A DNA stretch of 19,320 nucleotides from Bacillota bacterium (GCA_023391425.1 JAEWAX010000079.1:1-19320); one strand, 5' to 3'. Shown: positions 7,164 to 14,242, counted from the first letter of the stretch. A program made the numbers and translations. The notes: generated by a model not told the origin, from the letters alone.

Positions 7164-7565
7164 TTACTCAACTATTTGTATAATTTCCTTTATCATTTTA
7201 AACTCAAGCTCCTTTGTATTTCGTCTTTCCTGCAAAAAAGTACGGAACATAGCAATTAGCTCTTTCTTGTGGTTTTTTATAGCTTCCGTTGGTGTCCAAG
7301 ATAAGTTTGAGATATTCATTTTGCCCTTAATAGAATTACAAGCCCTACAACTTAAAACCCAATTATTTATATCCCATTCAATTTCCGGATACATTGATTT
7401 TGGAAGCAAGTGGTCTATATCCGCAGCATAAAAATCACTTAAACCCTCCAATAAATTTTTATCACAATAAACGCACTTCCCCTTACTCTCCAAATACGCA
7501 ATTGCCGTACCCTCATTAAATCCATGTTTATTTACTAATTCAAAGACTTTTTGGCTATCCTTCAT
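7164..7565 (-). CDS. HNH endonuclease-domain protein
   Basis: A 133-residue HNH-family nuclease. Cys31/Cys34 (CVYC) and Cys73/Cys76 (CRAC) would hold a structural zinc. The catalytic core is DIDHLLPKS with Asp51-His52, followed by NNWVLSCRACNSIKG, which supplies the Asn and the second Cys pair. HNH domains of this size occur as stand-alone nucleases in phages, restriction or defence loci, and as homing nucleases. The target is unknown. GAGGAAGA lies before the ATG. It sits between two proteins of unknown function and is followed by a copy of the intergenic repeat family. Confidence 0.85.
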   Translation of the reverse strand: MKDSQKVFELVNKHGFNEGTAIAYLESKGKCVYCDKNLLEGLSDFYAADIDHLLPKSMYPEIEWDINNWVLSCRACNSIKGKMNISNLSWTPTEAIKNHKKELIAMFRTFLQERRNTKELEFKMIKEIIQIVE

Positions 7566-7626
7566 AAAAATCTTCCTCTCTAACCGTTCTAATTATATAA
7601 AGTGTAACTCCCTTTTACACAAATTC

Positions 7627-7697
7627 ACCCAACTTAGTAAATTACTATGACCTCGCTTTTACCCACTGTTTATGGATAATAGGAAGTTTAGTTAGCA
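7627..7697. repeat. Intergenic repeat family, copy L
   Basis: The spacer downstream of the 261-aa gene. It starts with ACCCAAC, then CTTTTACCCACTGTTTATGG, then ATAATAGGAAGTTTAG. The block TTACCCA...ATAAT.GGAAG lines up with copy K, and TGGATAAT.AGAAG/GGAAG with copy J. A GTTAGC/TAACTAA-containing inverted repeat lies next to it (7689-7732). Confidence 0.45.
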
Positions 7698-7761
7698 AAA
7701 AATAAAACGATAGTCATAACTAACCGGTATTTATATATGAGTAGCAATATCTATTTGGGCA

Positions 7762-8547
7762 TCAAGAAGTTAAGTAAGGTAATAAGTCTCGCCCAATACT
7801 ACTAACCTCACAGGCAAACAAATTTTCTTGAGTTTTATAAGCCTCTATATATCCTTGAGTCTGGAGTTGTGTTATAACATGTGAAACTCTTGTTACAAAT
7901 TCTTGTGAAGATATTCCTTTTTTTAAGCAATAAGCATTAACAAATTGCACATTCCATTCAGATGTAACCTTGGGTCCAAAACTTATTGCAGACCCTAATT
8001 TAAAAGTAGGATAATTTTTATAGTCAGCTAGTATCGTAAGAGCTTGAGGTGTGAGTTTTTCAATTTGAGATAATGCGAATTTATGTTTCTCAAACATCTT
8101 ATAAAAATTATCATCATCGGTAATATATTTCAATACTGATGATAAATGATATATTAATTCCTGGTCTGGCGGACTATCATCTAAAATTCTTAAAATTTTA
8201 TTAAAAAGTACATTCCCTTGTGGATTAGTTAAAAATATTCTAAGTTTATTTATAGCATCTTCCTGTTTATCAGCTCTGTTAAAGTATTGCTCCAATAAAA
8301 TGGCTTTTTTTGCTTCATCAATTTCTTTATCAATCTCACAATTCCAATTTAATACTGTGGAAATAACATCTCCTATTTTGAACAATCCTAAAGCTTTATC
8401 TCTAATGGTTTTTACCGTCTTTTCATTAATGATTTTACATTCTTTATTTTCATCTATTTTCACATTGTTTAGCCTCTCTTGAAGCGACTTACTTTGAGTT
8501 TCAAAATATGTCTGTGGTTGAGAAATTATAAAATGATTCTTATCCAT
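7762..8547 (-). CDS. Uncharacterised 261-aa protein with probable C-terminal winged-helix-like region
   Basis: A soluble 261-residue protein I do not recognise. Residues 1-140 are mostly helical and charged. A middle part has IEKLTPQALTILADYKNYP. The last 70 residues (FVTRVSHVITQLQTQGYIEAYKTQENLFACEVSSIGRDLLPYL) look like a winged helix, with a helix, a helix, then a beta wing ending in TxxGxxLL. This layout is reminiscent of DUF4393/Abi-alpha-like proteins, but I could not confirm that. The ATG at 8547 is preceded by GGAGGATAA. It is flanked by the HNH gene downstream and the DUF6414-like gene upstream. Confidence 0.6.
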   Translation of the reverse strand: MDKNHFIISQPQTYFETQSKSLQERLNNVKIDENKECKIINEKTVKTIRDKALGLFKIGDVISTVLNWNCEIDKEIDEAKKAILLEQYFNRADKQEDAINKLRIFLTNPQGNVLFNKILRILDDSPPDQELIYHLSSVLKYITDDDNFYKMFEKHKFALSQIEKLTPQALTILADYKNYPTFKLGSAISFGPKVTSEWNVQFVNAYCLKKGISSQEFVTRVSHVITQLQTQGYIEAYKTQENLFACEVSSIGRDLLPYLTS

Positions 8548-8621
8548 AATTTATCCTCCGATTATATAGTAAATTTCTGACTTAATATAATAACGATTTT
8601 CTACTACCTCAATTTTTCTTT

Positions 8622-8746
8622 TCAAATTCCTATTATTAGCCAAACCTATAGTTCAAGGCTTAATCCAAGGATGTTAATCAAGAAACATGACTTTTCCTTT
8701 TTTTCATACATACACCAAACCCTTAAAGTTCATCATAGTTTGCAAA
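8622..8746. repeat. Intergenic repeat family, copy M
   Basis: The spacer downstream of the DUF6414-like gene. It contains CCTATTATTAGCC (11 of these bases identical to copy K), then CTATAGTTCAAGG, and after an extra stretch of about 50 bp ends in CATCATAGTTTGCAAAG. That end matches GATCATAGTTTATT of copy K. It looks like a longer variant of the same repeat. Confidence 0.4.
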
Positions 8747-8802
8747 GTTGTAATTCGCTGAAAATTGTGTGTTGTTAACGAAGGTATATACTAAAATAAA
8801 TA

Positions 8803-9564
8803 CTATTTATATATTGCTAAAACCTCCACCTTTATTACTGGGCCATTAATGATAATGGGTGAAAATTCCTTTGTATAGCTACTCTTAAGATCAGGACTTC
8901 TTCTCATTGTACGATTTAGTTTTATAAAATCCTTCAGTGGATCAAATAGAGTAACTTTATTACCAGTATCATGAGAATTTAACTTAAATAAAACTGTAAC
9001 CTCTTCAGATTCATACTCCTCTAGTTGATTGTAATCTTCATTTAAAAATCTCATGTCAAGTTTTCCGAAAATACTTTTATTATCATATTCCATAATAATT
9101 GGAATATCTGCCTTAGTATTACCTAAAAATGCATCATATAAATCCTGTTCAGATTCTTTAACATCTAAAGATGACATAATAATTGGTTTAAATATATTAA
9201 TCAATTCTATATAGTCAAACTCTTCCGGTATATAAAATTTTGTTTGCATTTTTCCAATTGAGGCTCGTGGCATTGTTGAGATATCATATTTATTATAATT
9301 TTCATCTAGATTGAAATAGTTTTCTCCATCTATCTTTGTTAGTTCATTTTCAAATTTATTATAATCGGAAAGAAAATACCTACTAATTTCGCTTTTAATT
9401 GTTTCAGTTTTGGAATGTTCAAGTCCAATAGGTTTTGTTGAAAGACCTGCTTTATTTGTAATACTTCTTTCTTTAGATAATATTTTTTCTTTTATTGATT
9501 CATCTAATAAACTATAGTATTCATATACCTTCTCTGTATTGACGTAAATAAAACTTCGAAACAT
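8803..9564 (-). CDS. DUF6414-like protein
   Basis: A soluble protein of about 253 residues. I start it at the ATG at 9564 (MFRSFIYVNTEKVYEYYS), because AAAGGGG sits seven bases upstream; a TTG six codons earlier overlaps that site. The opening FIYVN-x-x-x-V-x-x-YYS and the lengthy alpha/beta body fit the DUF6414 family as I remember it, whose function is unknown. The segment SISTMPRASIGKMQTKF-like (KYDISTMPRASIGKMQTKF, middle of the protein) precedes a region of alternating strands ending VIKVEVLAIYK. It shares the accessory array with the HNH and 261-aa genes. Confidence 0.6.
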   Translation of the reverse strand: MFRSFIYVNTEKVYEYYSLLDESIKEKILSKERSITNKAGLSTKPIGLEHSKTETIKSEISRYFLSDYNKFENELTKIDGENYFNLDENYNKYDISTMPRASIGKMQTKFYIPEEFDYIELINIFKPIIMSSLDVKESEQDLYDAFLGNTKADIPIIMEYDNKSIFGKLDMRFLNEDYNQLEEYESEEVTVLFKLNSHDTGNKVTLFDPLKDFIKLNRTMRRSPDLKSSYTKEFSPIIINGPVIKVEVLAIYK

Positions 9565-9602
9565 TGTAAATACCCCTTTCAAAATTCAGTTAATATATTT
9601 GT

Positions 9603-9728
9603 CTAATTCCGGTGATTGTTAATGCAATTAATTTCGTACTTCCAATTGCAGCCATAATCAGACTTTATATCCTGCAATGTAAACTTCCCCTTAACCCACA
9701 ACACAAATTCTAATTGTTCTAAACACAT
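9603..9728 (-). CDS. Possible 41-aa small protein (MCLEQLEFVLWVKGKF...)
   Basis: A short reading frame from the ATG at 9728 to the TAG at 9603. It has an unusually strong Shine-Dalgarno region (GGAGGTAGGTGG) five to eleven bases upstream. The translation MCLEQLEFVLWVKGKFTLQD then IKSDYGC looks like the first helices of a helix-turn-helix regulator, so it may be a truncated regulator or a genuine small protein. It lies 38 bp upstream of the DUF6414-like gene in the same orientation and could be translated from the same message. It is too short to be sure. Confidence 0.4.
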   Translation of the reverse strand: MCLEQLEFVLWVKGKFTLQDIKSDYGCNWKYEINCINNHRN

Positions 9729-9861
9729 AATAACCACCTACCTCCATACTACCCCATACCTTACCAAAATTCAACATTTCTTGTAACAAATCTCTAAAAT
9801 TCTCTAAAAAAGAATAGTTTTACCTCCTCAAATTGCTGCCTATATTACATTTTATTCCCGC

Positions 9862-9891
9862 TTTACAGAACATATGTTCGTGTTGTATAAT
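9862..9891 (+). promoter_or_regulatory. Promoter of the SOS operon (TTTACA - 18 bp - TATAAT)
   Basis: TTTACA at 9862-9867 and a perfect TATAAT at 9886-9891 are separated by 18 bp, 38 bp upstream of the polymerase ATG. Both elements lie within or between two LexA boxes, as expected for a LexA-repressed sigma-A promoter. Confidence 0.75.
9867..9880. promoter_or_regulatory. LexA (SOS) box 1
   Basis: AGAACATATGTTCG matches the Firmicutes LexA consensus CGAACRNRYGTTYG at all but the first position. It overlaps the end of the -35 hexamer, so LexA binding would block RNA polymerase. Confidence 0.85.
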
Positions 9892-9898
9892 TGATTTA

Positions 9899-9912
9899 CG
9901 AACACATGTTCT
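9899..9912. promoter_or_regulatory. LexA (SOS) box 2
   Basis: CGAACACATGTTCT matches CGAACRNRYGTTYG except for the last base. Its centre is 32 bp (about three helical turns) from box 1, and it covers the predicted transcription start region downstream of TATAAT. The two boxes face the same side of the helix, which would suit cooperative repression. Confidence 0.85.
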
Positions 9913-9928
9913 GTATAGAGGTGAATTT

Positions 9929-11170
9929 ATGGAAAGGACTATATTGCACTGTGATCTTAATAATTTTTTTGCTTCAGTTGAATGCTTATATAACCCATCA
10001 ATTAGAGATTGTCCTGTAGCTGTTTGTGGCAGCCAGGATTTACGGCATGGGATTGTGCTTGCAAAAAATTATATTGCAAAGAAATATCACATTACTACAG
10101 GCGAGGCTATTTGGCAGGCAAGACAAAAATGTCCCAACCTCGTGGTTATAAATCCAAACTACTCTTTGTATTTGAGATTTTCAAAGGAAGCACGAGAGAT
10201 TTATTCTAGGTATACTAATCTTATAGAAGCTTTTGGTATTGACGAATGCTGGCTGGATGTATCTGAAAGCACTAAACTATATGGTTCAGGTGAGAAAATT
10301 GCAAATGAGTTAAAGGAAACCATTAAAAATGAGCTTGGAGTTACTGCTTCGGTTGGTGTAAGCTTTAATAAAATTTTTGCTAAACTGGGAAGTGACATGA
10401 AAAAGCCTGATGCTGTTACTGTCATTTCAAAAGATAACTATAAAGAGCTTGTGTGGAAGCTCCCAGTAGGTGAGCTGTTGTATGTAGGGCGTTCTACCAA
10501 AAAGAAGTTGACCAATATTGGTATCATGACTATTGGTGACCTTGCTACTGTTTCCCCCACAGTTTTGAGAAAGCTGCTTGGCAAATGGGGTGATATTCTC
10601 TGGACCTTTGCAAATGGCATGGATGATACTGAGGTTACAATTATTGATTTTGAAAATGTAGTTAAGGGTATTGGAAATAGCATGACTACAGCGAGAGATT
10701 TAGTTAATAATGATGATGTGAAGCTTACTTTTTATGTTCTTGCCGAAAGCGTTGCAGAGCGACTCCGAAAACATAACTTTATGGGAAAAACCATTCAGAT
10801 ATATGTAAGAGACAATGAGCTTGGTTCTATTGAAAGGCAAGCAAAGCTCCAGAGCCCAAGCTATATTTCTGGTGAAATAGCTAATAAGGCCTTAGACATA
10901 TTTAAAAAAAATTGGAGTTGGGATAAACCCATACGTTCCCTTGGTATAAGAACTACAGATTTGGTTACAGCTGATACCTATACTCAGCTTTGCTTGTTTG
11001 AAGACCAAAACAAAAGGTTTAAGCTTGAAGCTCTTGAACAGAGTATTGATGATCTAAGAAAACGTTTTGGACATTATTCTATCCAAAGAGCACTTTTGCT
11101 TAGGGATAAAGCCCTTAATGGCAATCCTGTTGAAGACAATACTATACATCCAGTTTCATTCTTTAGGTAG
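9929..11170 (+). CDS. Y-family translesion DNA polymerase (DinB/UmuC-like)
   Basis: A 413-residue error-prone polymerase that copies past DNA lesions. The start is the ATG at 9929, preceded by AGAGGTG; longer frames would run through the promoter and LexA boxes. Catalytic metal ligands are Asp9 (HCDLNNFFASVE) and Asp105-Glu106 (FGIDECWLDV). GVSFNKIFAKLGSDMKKP matches the conserved DinB template-binding segment. LTNIGIMTIGDLA is the helix-hairpin-helix of the thumb. QLCLF at residues 353-357 matches the beta-clamp-binding pentamer QLxLF, followed by a little-finger-type tail. It is the first gene of an operon with two LexA boxes, followed after 11 bp by a DUF6504-like gene and then an SRAP gene. 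I cannot tell PolIV from a UmuC-like clade by eye, so no symbol is given. Confidence 0.93.
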   Translation: MERTILHCDLNNFFASVECLYNPSIRDCPVAVCGSQDLRHGIVLAKNYIAKKYHITTGEAIWQARQKCPNLVVINPNYSLYLRFSKEAREIYSRYTNLIEAFGIDECWLDVSESTKLYGSGEKIANELKETIKNELGVTASVGVSFNKIFAKLGSDMKKPDAVTVISKDNYKELVWKLPVGELLYVGRSTKKKLTNIGIMTIGDLATVSPTVLRKLLGKWGDILWTFANGMDDTEVTIIDFENVVKGIGNSMTTARDLVNNDDVKLTFYVLAESVAERLRKHNFMGKTIQIYVRDNELGSIERQAKLQSPSYISGEIANKALDIFKKNWSWDKPIRSLGIRTTDLVTADTYTQLCLFEDQNKRFKLEALEQSIDDLRKRFGHYSIQRALLLRDKALNGNPVEDNTIHPVSFFR

Positions 11171-11181
11171 GTGTTAATATT

Positions 11182-11415
11182 ATGAGAAAGGTTTATGTTG
11201 AAGTAGATGCAGTTTTTTCATCAGGTGGAGAGCTCACTCCACGTTCCTTTGTGTGGGATGATGGCAGAAGCTATCAAATAGATAGAGTCTATGAGCATAA
11301 GCTATCTGCAAGCCTTAAGGTTGGTGGACATGGCGTGCGTTATAGGTGTAGAGTTAAGGGAAAGGATATCTTTCTTTTTTTTGAGGATAATCGATGGTTT
11401 ATTGAAGGAAAATAA
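11182..11415 (+). CDS. Small DUF6504-like protein of the SOS operon
   Basis: A 77-residue, beta-strand-rich basic protein (KVYVEVDAVFSSGGELTPRS, then FVWDDGRSYQIDRV, YRCRVKGKDIFLFF, NRWFIEGK). It resembles the DUF6504 domain found beside Y-family polymerases; the name is tentative. It probably acts with the polymerase or on DNA repair, inferred only from position. The ATG is 11 bp after the polymerase stop, with AGGTAGGTG overlapping that stop, so translational coupling is likely. Confidence 0.75.
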   Translation: MRKVYVEVDAVFSSGGELTPRSFVWDDGRSYQIDRVYEHKLSASLKVGGHGVRYRCRVKGKDIFLFFEDNRWFIEGK

Positions 11416-11443
11416 GTTGATATAATATGAGTATAATCAACTT
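11414..11443 (+). other. Stem-loop between the DUF6504-like and SRAP genes
   Basis: AAGTTGAT (11414-11421) pairs with ATCAACTT (11436-11443), loop 14 nt, starting in the stop codon of the upstream gene. There is no U-tract after it, so it is more likely a processing, stability or attenuation element than a terminator. Confidence 0.45.
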
Positions 11444-11446
11444 TGG

Positions 11447-11490
11447 AGTTAGAAGCTATTAACTTTGCTAGTTTGGTAATGATTCTAACT
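11447..11490 (+). other. Second stem-loop before the SRAP gene
   Basis: AGTTAGAA (11447-11454) pairs perfectly with TTCTAACT (11483-11490), loop 28 nt. It follows the first hairpin by 3 bp and lies about 25 bp upstream of the SRAP ribosome binding site. The pair of hairpins fills an otherwise empty 115-bp intercistronic gap. Confidence 0.4.
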
Positions 11491-11530
11491 AAGAAAATTG
11501 GATAAGTATATTTTAAAAGGAGAAACACTA

Positions 11531-12313
11531 ATGTGCGGACGCTATGCGGTTTTTACTGAAGAAGAAAATGAGGAGCTAAGAGAAATTATAAATGATATAA
11601 ATGAGCGTTACAAGCAAGACGCTCCAAAGATGAAAACCGGTGAAATATTCCCAACCAATATTGTTCCAGTGATTACTGGACATTCGGGAAGCAAAAGAGC
11701 AGTAAACCTTTTTAAATGGGGCTTTCCAAACTACAGGCAACCTAGCGGGGTAATTATTAATGCAAGGTGCGAAACCCTACATGAAAAGACTACTTTTAAG
11801 AAGCTTCTCGCTTGTGGCAGATGCCTTGTTCCCGCTAGTGGATTTTATGAATGGAAGGCTGCCCCTCAGCATAAGGAAAAGTACTTAATTCGCCCAACAA
11901 ATAATGAATTAATGTACTTTGCAGGCCTGTACAATAACTTTATTGATAAAAACGGCTTTCCCTTTACTAGCTTTGTCATAATCACTACTGATGCAAATAT
12001 CCAAATGTCTCAAATCCACACTAGAATGCCAGTAATTTTGAGTAAAGCCGAAGCAGCTACTTGGATAACTATCGGAAATATAGAGAATGCAAGTAACAGT
12101 GGCTTTGTTAATAATTCTTGTAGTTTCGGCAATACAGGTATTACTAATAATGTTGGTAATACATGCAGTACTGGCAATTCTAAGAATACAGATATTTGTG
12201 CTAATACTGATAGTTCTAGCATTGCTGGTCGTACTGTCATTTCTGAGAATACAGCTATCACCAGCATTCTCAGGCCGTACAGTAGTGAGCTTATTTTTGA
12301 AAAGGTGGGGTAG
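11531..12313 (+). CDS. SOS response-associated peptidase-fold abasic-site protein (SRAP/HMCES/YedK)
   Basis: A 260-residue SRAP-family protein that cross-links to abasic sites in single-stranded DNA through Cys2. The start is the ATG at 11531 (MCGRY), which puts the catalytic Cys at position 2 after AAAAGGAG; earlier in-frame codons would bury it. The active-site set is complete: Cys2, Asn77 and Arg79 (NARCETLHEK), Glu107 (GFYEW) and His163 (IHTRMPVIL). Residues 184-245 are an Asn/Ser/Thr-rich low-complexity insert (GNTGITNNVGN, STGNSKNTD and so on) between the WI and the LRPYSSEL motifs. The protein then ends at EKVG, about 25 residues before the usual VS..VN tail. The core enzyme looks active, but the C-terminal part is abnormal. 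Confidence 0.9.
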   Translation: MCGRYAVFTEEENEELREIINDINERYKQDAPKMKTGEIFPTNIVPVITGHSGSKRAVNLFKWGFPNYRQPSGVIINARCETLHEKTTFKKLLACGRCLVPASGFYEWKAAPQHKEKYLIRPTNNELMYFAGLYNNFIDKNGFPFTSFVIITTDANIQMSQIHTRMPVILSKAEAATWITIGNIENASNSGFVNNSCSFGNTGITNNVGNTCSTGNSKNTDICANTDSSSIAGRTVISENTAITSILRPYSSELIFEKVG

Positions 12314-12383
12314 AAACTGTTCTGATATATTTGATTCAACTTATTCAGTTAGATATACTTATCTTATAGCACTACAGTTTCTA
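12311..12383. other. 10-bp inverted repeat across the convergent gene ends
   Basis: TAGAAACTGT (12311-12320) and ACAGTTTCTA (12374-12383) are perfect inverted repeats. They start at the SRAP stop codon and end just inside the 3' end of the ACT-MBL gene. The 53-nt spacer makes a single hairpin weak. It may form a bidirectional 3'-end structure between the two convergent transcripts. Confidence 0.35.
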
Positions 12384-13863
12384 TATCTTCCATTTTTACA
12401 ATTTTTCCGCCTTTAATTGTGGAAATCGGGCCATGCCCACCGCAGATAATGCAAGGTTTCTGATTACTGTTGCCAATCTCCTGGGCAAGACTGGTAACTT
12501 GATTTCTCATTTCTGTTGCTTTTACAGAATCGGAATTCACACTTCTCATAAGGTATGGGGCAAGAGAATTGAACTCTGCTCTTTCTGGAGTAAATCCGCT
12601 TATGTTAACCAGAATGTCTCCTGTAAAAGCAATTCCATATTTTCTGCACACGAAAACCATCTCGCCTCGCACATGGCCTCCGCTTCCCTCAAGCACCTCA
12701 AATTCAAGCTCTGCAACAGTGAAATTTCCAATATGAAGTAAATCCTTATGCTCCTCTGGTGTACCATCATCCAATATATCAAATTTATCTGCACTTGGTG
12801 GAATATATCCCGAAATGATTCGGCTCAGCTTACTATAGCCCAAACTAACCTGGTTATGCTCTCTGTCATCTGGTACTCCAAGGTACTGCCGATTTAAACT
12901 ATCAGCGCTCTTCTTGTTAAGGCAAATCTTAATTCCTTCAAGTTTTGCTAAAAGACCGCAATGGTCAACATCTGCATGTGTAATATATACTCTTCTTATT
13001 CTTTTCTCCCAGTTACTAAACAGTTTACTGAAAACCTCAAACATCTCATTTGAGTATATTGCATAACCTGTATCAATAAGCACCAACTCATCCGAAGTCT
13101 CAAGAACATACGTATTACTGCCACAGGACGGTTCAATACTATAAAGAGTGACTGAGTCATTGATTCTAACCTTTTCAATATCTGCTTTAAAATTACTGCC
13201 TTGGTGCTGACTTATGAAATAAGCAAATCTGCGGATATAGCCAAATACCTTATCCGGATTCTCACCTTTATCCTGAAGCTTTTGCATAATTCTATTGGAC
13301 TCTGATATGAATTCCATCGTTGTTTCAGTGCTCAGCCTTAAAAGCTTTTGCATCTCATTTGCAAGCCTGATATAAAAAATAGTATTGTCTAGACTTTTTT
13401 CCGAATCATCATAATCAGTAATGTCAATCTGATAGACTTCACTTATATCATCAAGTAACATTTTAATTATTTTAGGTTTTTCAATCAGTAGCCCCATTTT
13501 AAAATTCTGATACTCAGAATTATTCGTACTTGAGTTCATGTATGAAATATTTATGCCATACCTGTCAAGTATCTTAAGTATTGGCAATACAGCGCCAGGT
13601 ACGTCTGGAATTTTTATATTGACCATAACAACTCTGATTTCAGAAATTTTATCGTTAATATAACCTATATCTTCTAATTTCTCAGCAATTTGAGAAAGAT
13701 CCTCCTCAGTTGCTTCAACATCAATAAATAAAGTATGCAGGTCAACCGCCTTGTTATAGCTAACACGGACAATATTCCCATTATGTTTTGCTATGATTTT
13801 TGATGCAAGCAGGAATGCTCCAGTTTTATCTGGCATGCTTGTAACATAAGTTTTTCTTGGCAT
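12364..13863 (-). CDS. ACT-ACT-metallo-beta-lactamase fusion hydrolase
   Basis: A 499-residue cytosolic protein. The start is the ATG at 13863 (MPRKTYV), because GGGGAGGT lies five bases upstream; the ATG five codons earlier is part of that site. Residues 1-75 (TYVTSMPDKTGAFLLASKII) and 78-150 (VNIKIPDVPGAVLPILKIL) are two ACT-type ligand-binding domains. A helical linker follows. From about residue 240 there is a metallo-beta-lactamase fold: DELVLIDTG, the metal motif HADVDH (residues 296-301), GGHVRGE, AFTGD and CGGHGP. HxDxDH replaces the common HxHxDH. The fused ACT domains suggest allosteric control by an amino acid or similar small molecule. The substrate is unknown. Confidence 0.85.
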   Translation of the reverse strand: MPRKTYVTSMPDKTGAFLLASKIIAKHNGNIVRVSYNKAVDLHTLFIDVEATEEDLSQIAEKLEDIGYINDKISEIRVVMVNIKIPDVPGAVLPILKILDRYGINISYMNSSTNNSEYQNFKMGLLIEKPKIIKMLLDDISEVYQIDITDYDDSEKSLDNTIFYIRLANEMQKLLRLSTETTMEFISESNRIMQKLQDKGENPDKVFGYIRRFAYFISQHQGSNFKADIEKVRINDSVTLYSIEPSCGSNTYVLETSDELVLIDTGYAIYSNEMFEVFSKLFSNWEKRIRRVYITHADVDHCGLLAKLEGIKICLNKKSADSLNRQYLGVPDDREHNQVSLGYSKLSRIISGYIPPSADKFDILDDGTPEEHKDLLHIGNFTVAELEFEVLEGSGGHVRGEMVFVCRKYGIAFTGDILVNISGFTPERAEFNSLAPYLMRSVNSDSVKATEMRNQVTSLAQEIGNSNQKPCIICGGHGPISTIKGGKIVKMEDIETVVL

Positions 13864-13911
13864 ATCTAACCTCCCCATCGCCTTCTAATTAATCAATTTT
13901 ACACTTATTAC

Positions 13912-14202
13912 CTACATATCTGAAAAATCAGGGACTCCTCCAAAACCACAAATGAGCATTTGATTAAGTGCCTTATCCGTATAATCTGCTTTCCAATAAT
14001 GAGGATCATTAATATTACTAAAAACAACATCTGCTAAATTCCTTTGAATCGGTGTGAGAAATGGCTTTTTTAATGCTATACATAAACCCCCACAGGGCCA
14101 CCCACACCAGGTTTCACTAATTTCATTTCCAGCTGCTAATTCTGCTTCCAAAATATTCTTTAATGTCCCAGTAAAGTCATCAATATGTATTTGTTCAATC
14201 AC
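13912..14202 (-). CDS. Uncharacterised 96-aa protein
   Basis: A small soluble protein I do not recognise, with WCGWPCGGLCIAL (residues 32-44) and NQMLICGFGGVPDFSDM at the end. It has three cysteines in a tight cluster (C33, C37, C41). The start is GTG at 14202, supported by TTAGGAGAAAT upstream. It lies 48 bp upstream of the ACT-MBL gene on the same strand and may be in its transcript. Length and start signal make it a plausible gene; the function cannot be assigned. Confidence 0.6.
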   Translation of the reverse strand: MIEQIHIDDFTGTLKNILEAELAAGNEISETWCGWPCGGLCIALKKPFLTPIQRNLADVVFSNINDPHYWKADYTDKALNQMLICGFGGVPDFSDM

Positions 14203-14231
14203 CGTAATTTCTCCTAAAATTCTAATAAAAT

Positions 14232-14242
14232 GGCACTGTGCC
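14232..14242. promoter_or_regulatory. Palindrome GGCACTGTGCC, possible operator
   Basis: A perfect 5-bp inverted repeat around a central T, 17 bp upstream of the ribosome binding site of the minus-strand 96-aa gene. It could be an operator; the regulator is unknown. Confidence 0.3.

Noticed and set aside
1..9730. A true integron
   Set aside because: No integrase gene, no attI, and no spacer shows both RYYYAAC and GTTRRRY halves. Only the weaker cassette-like claim is kept.
12087..12416. Hydrophobic reading frame over the end of the SRAP gene, and an opposite-strand frame at 12010-12339
   Set aside because: Both arise from the low-complexity insert of the SRAP gene read in other frames; no start signals support them.
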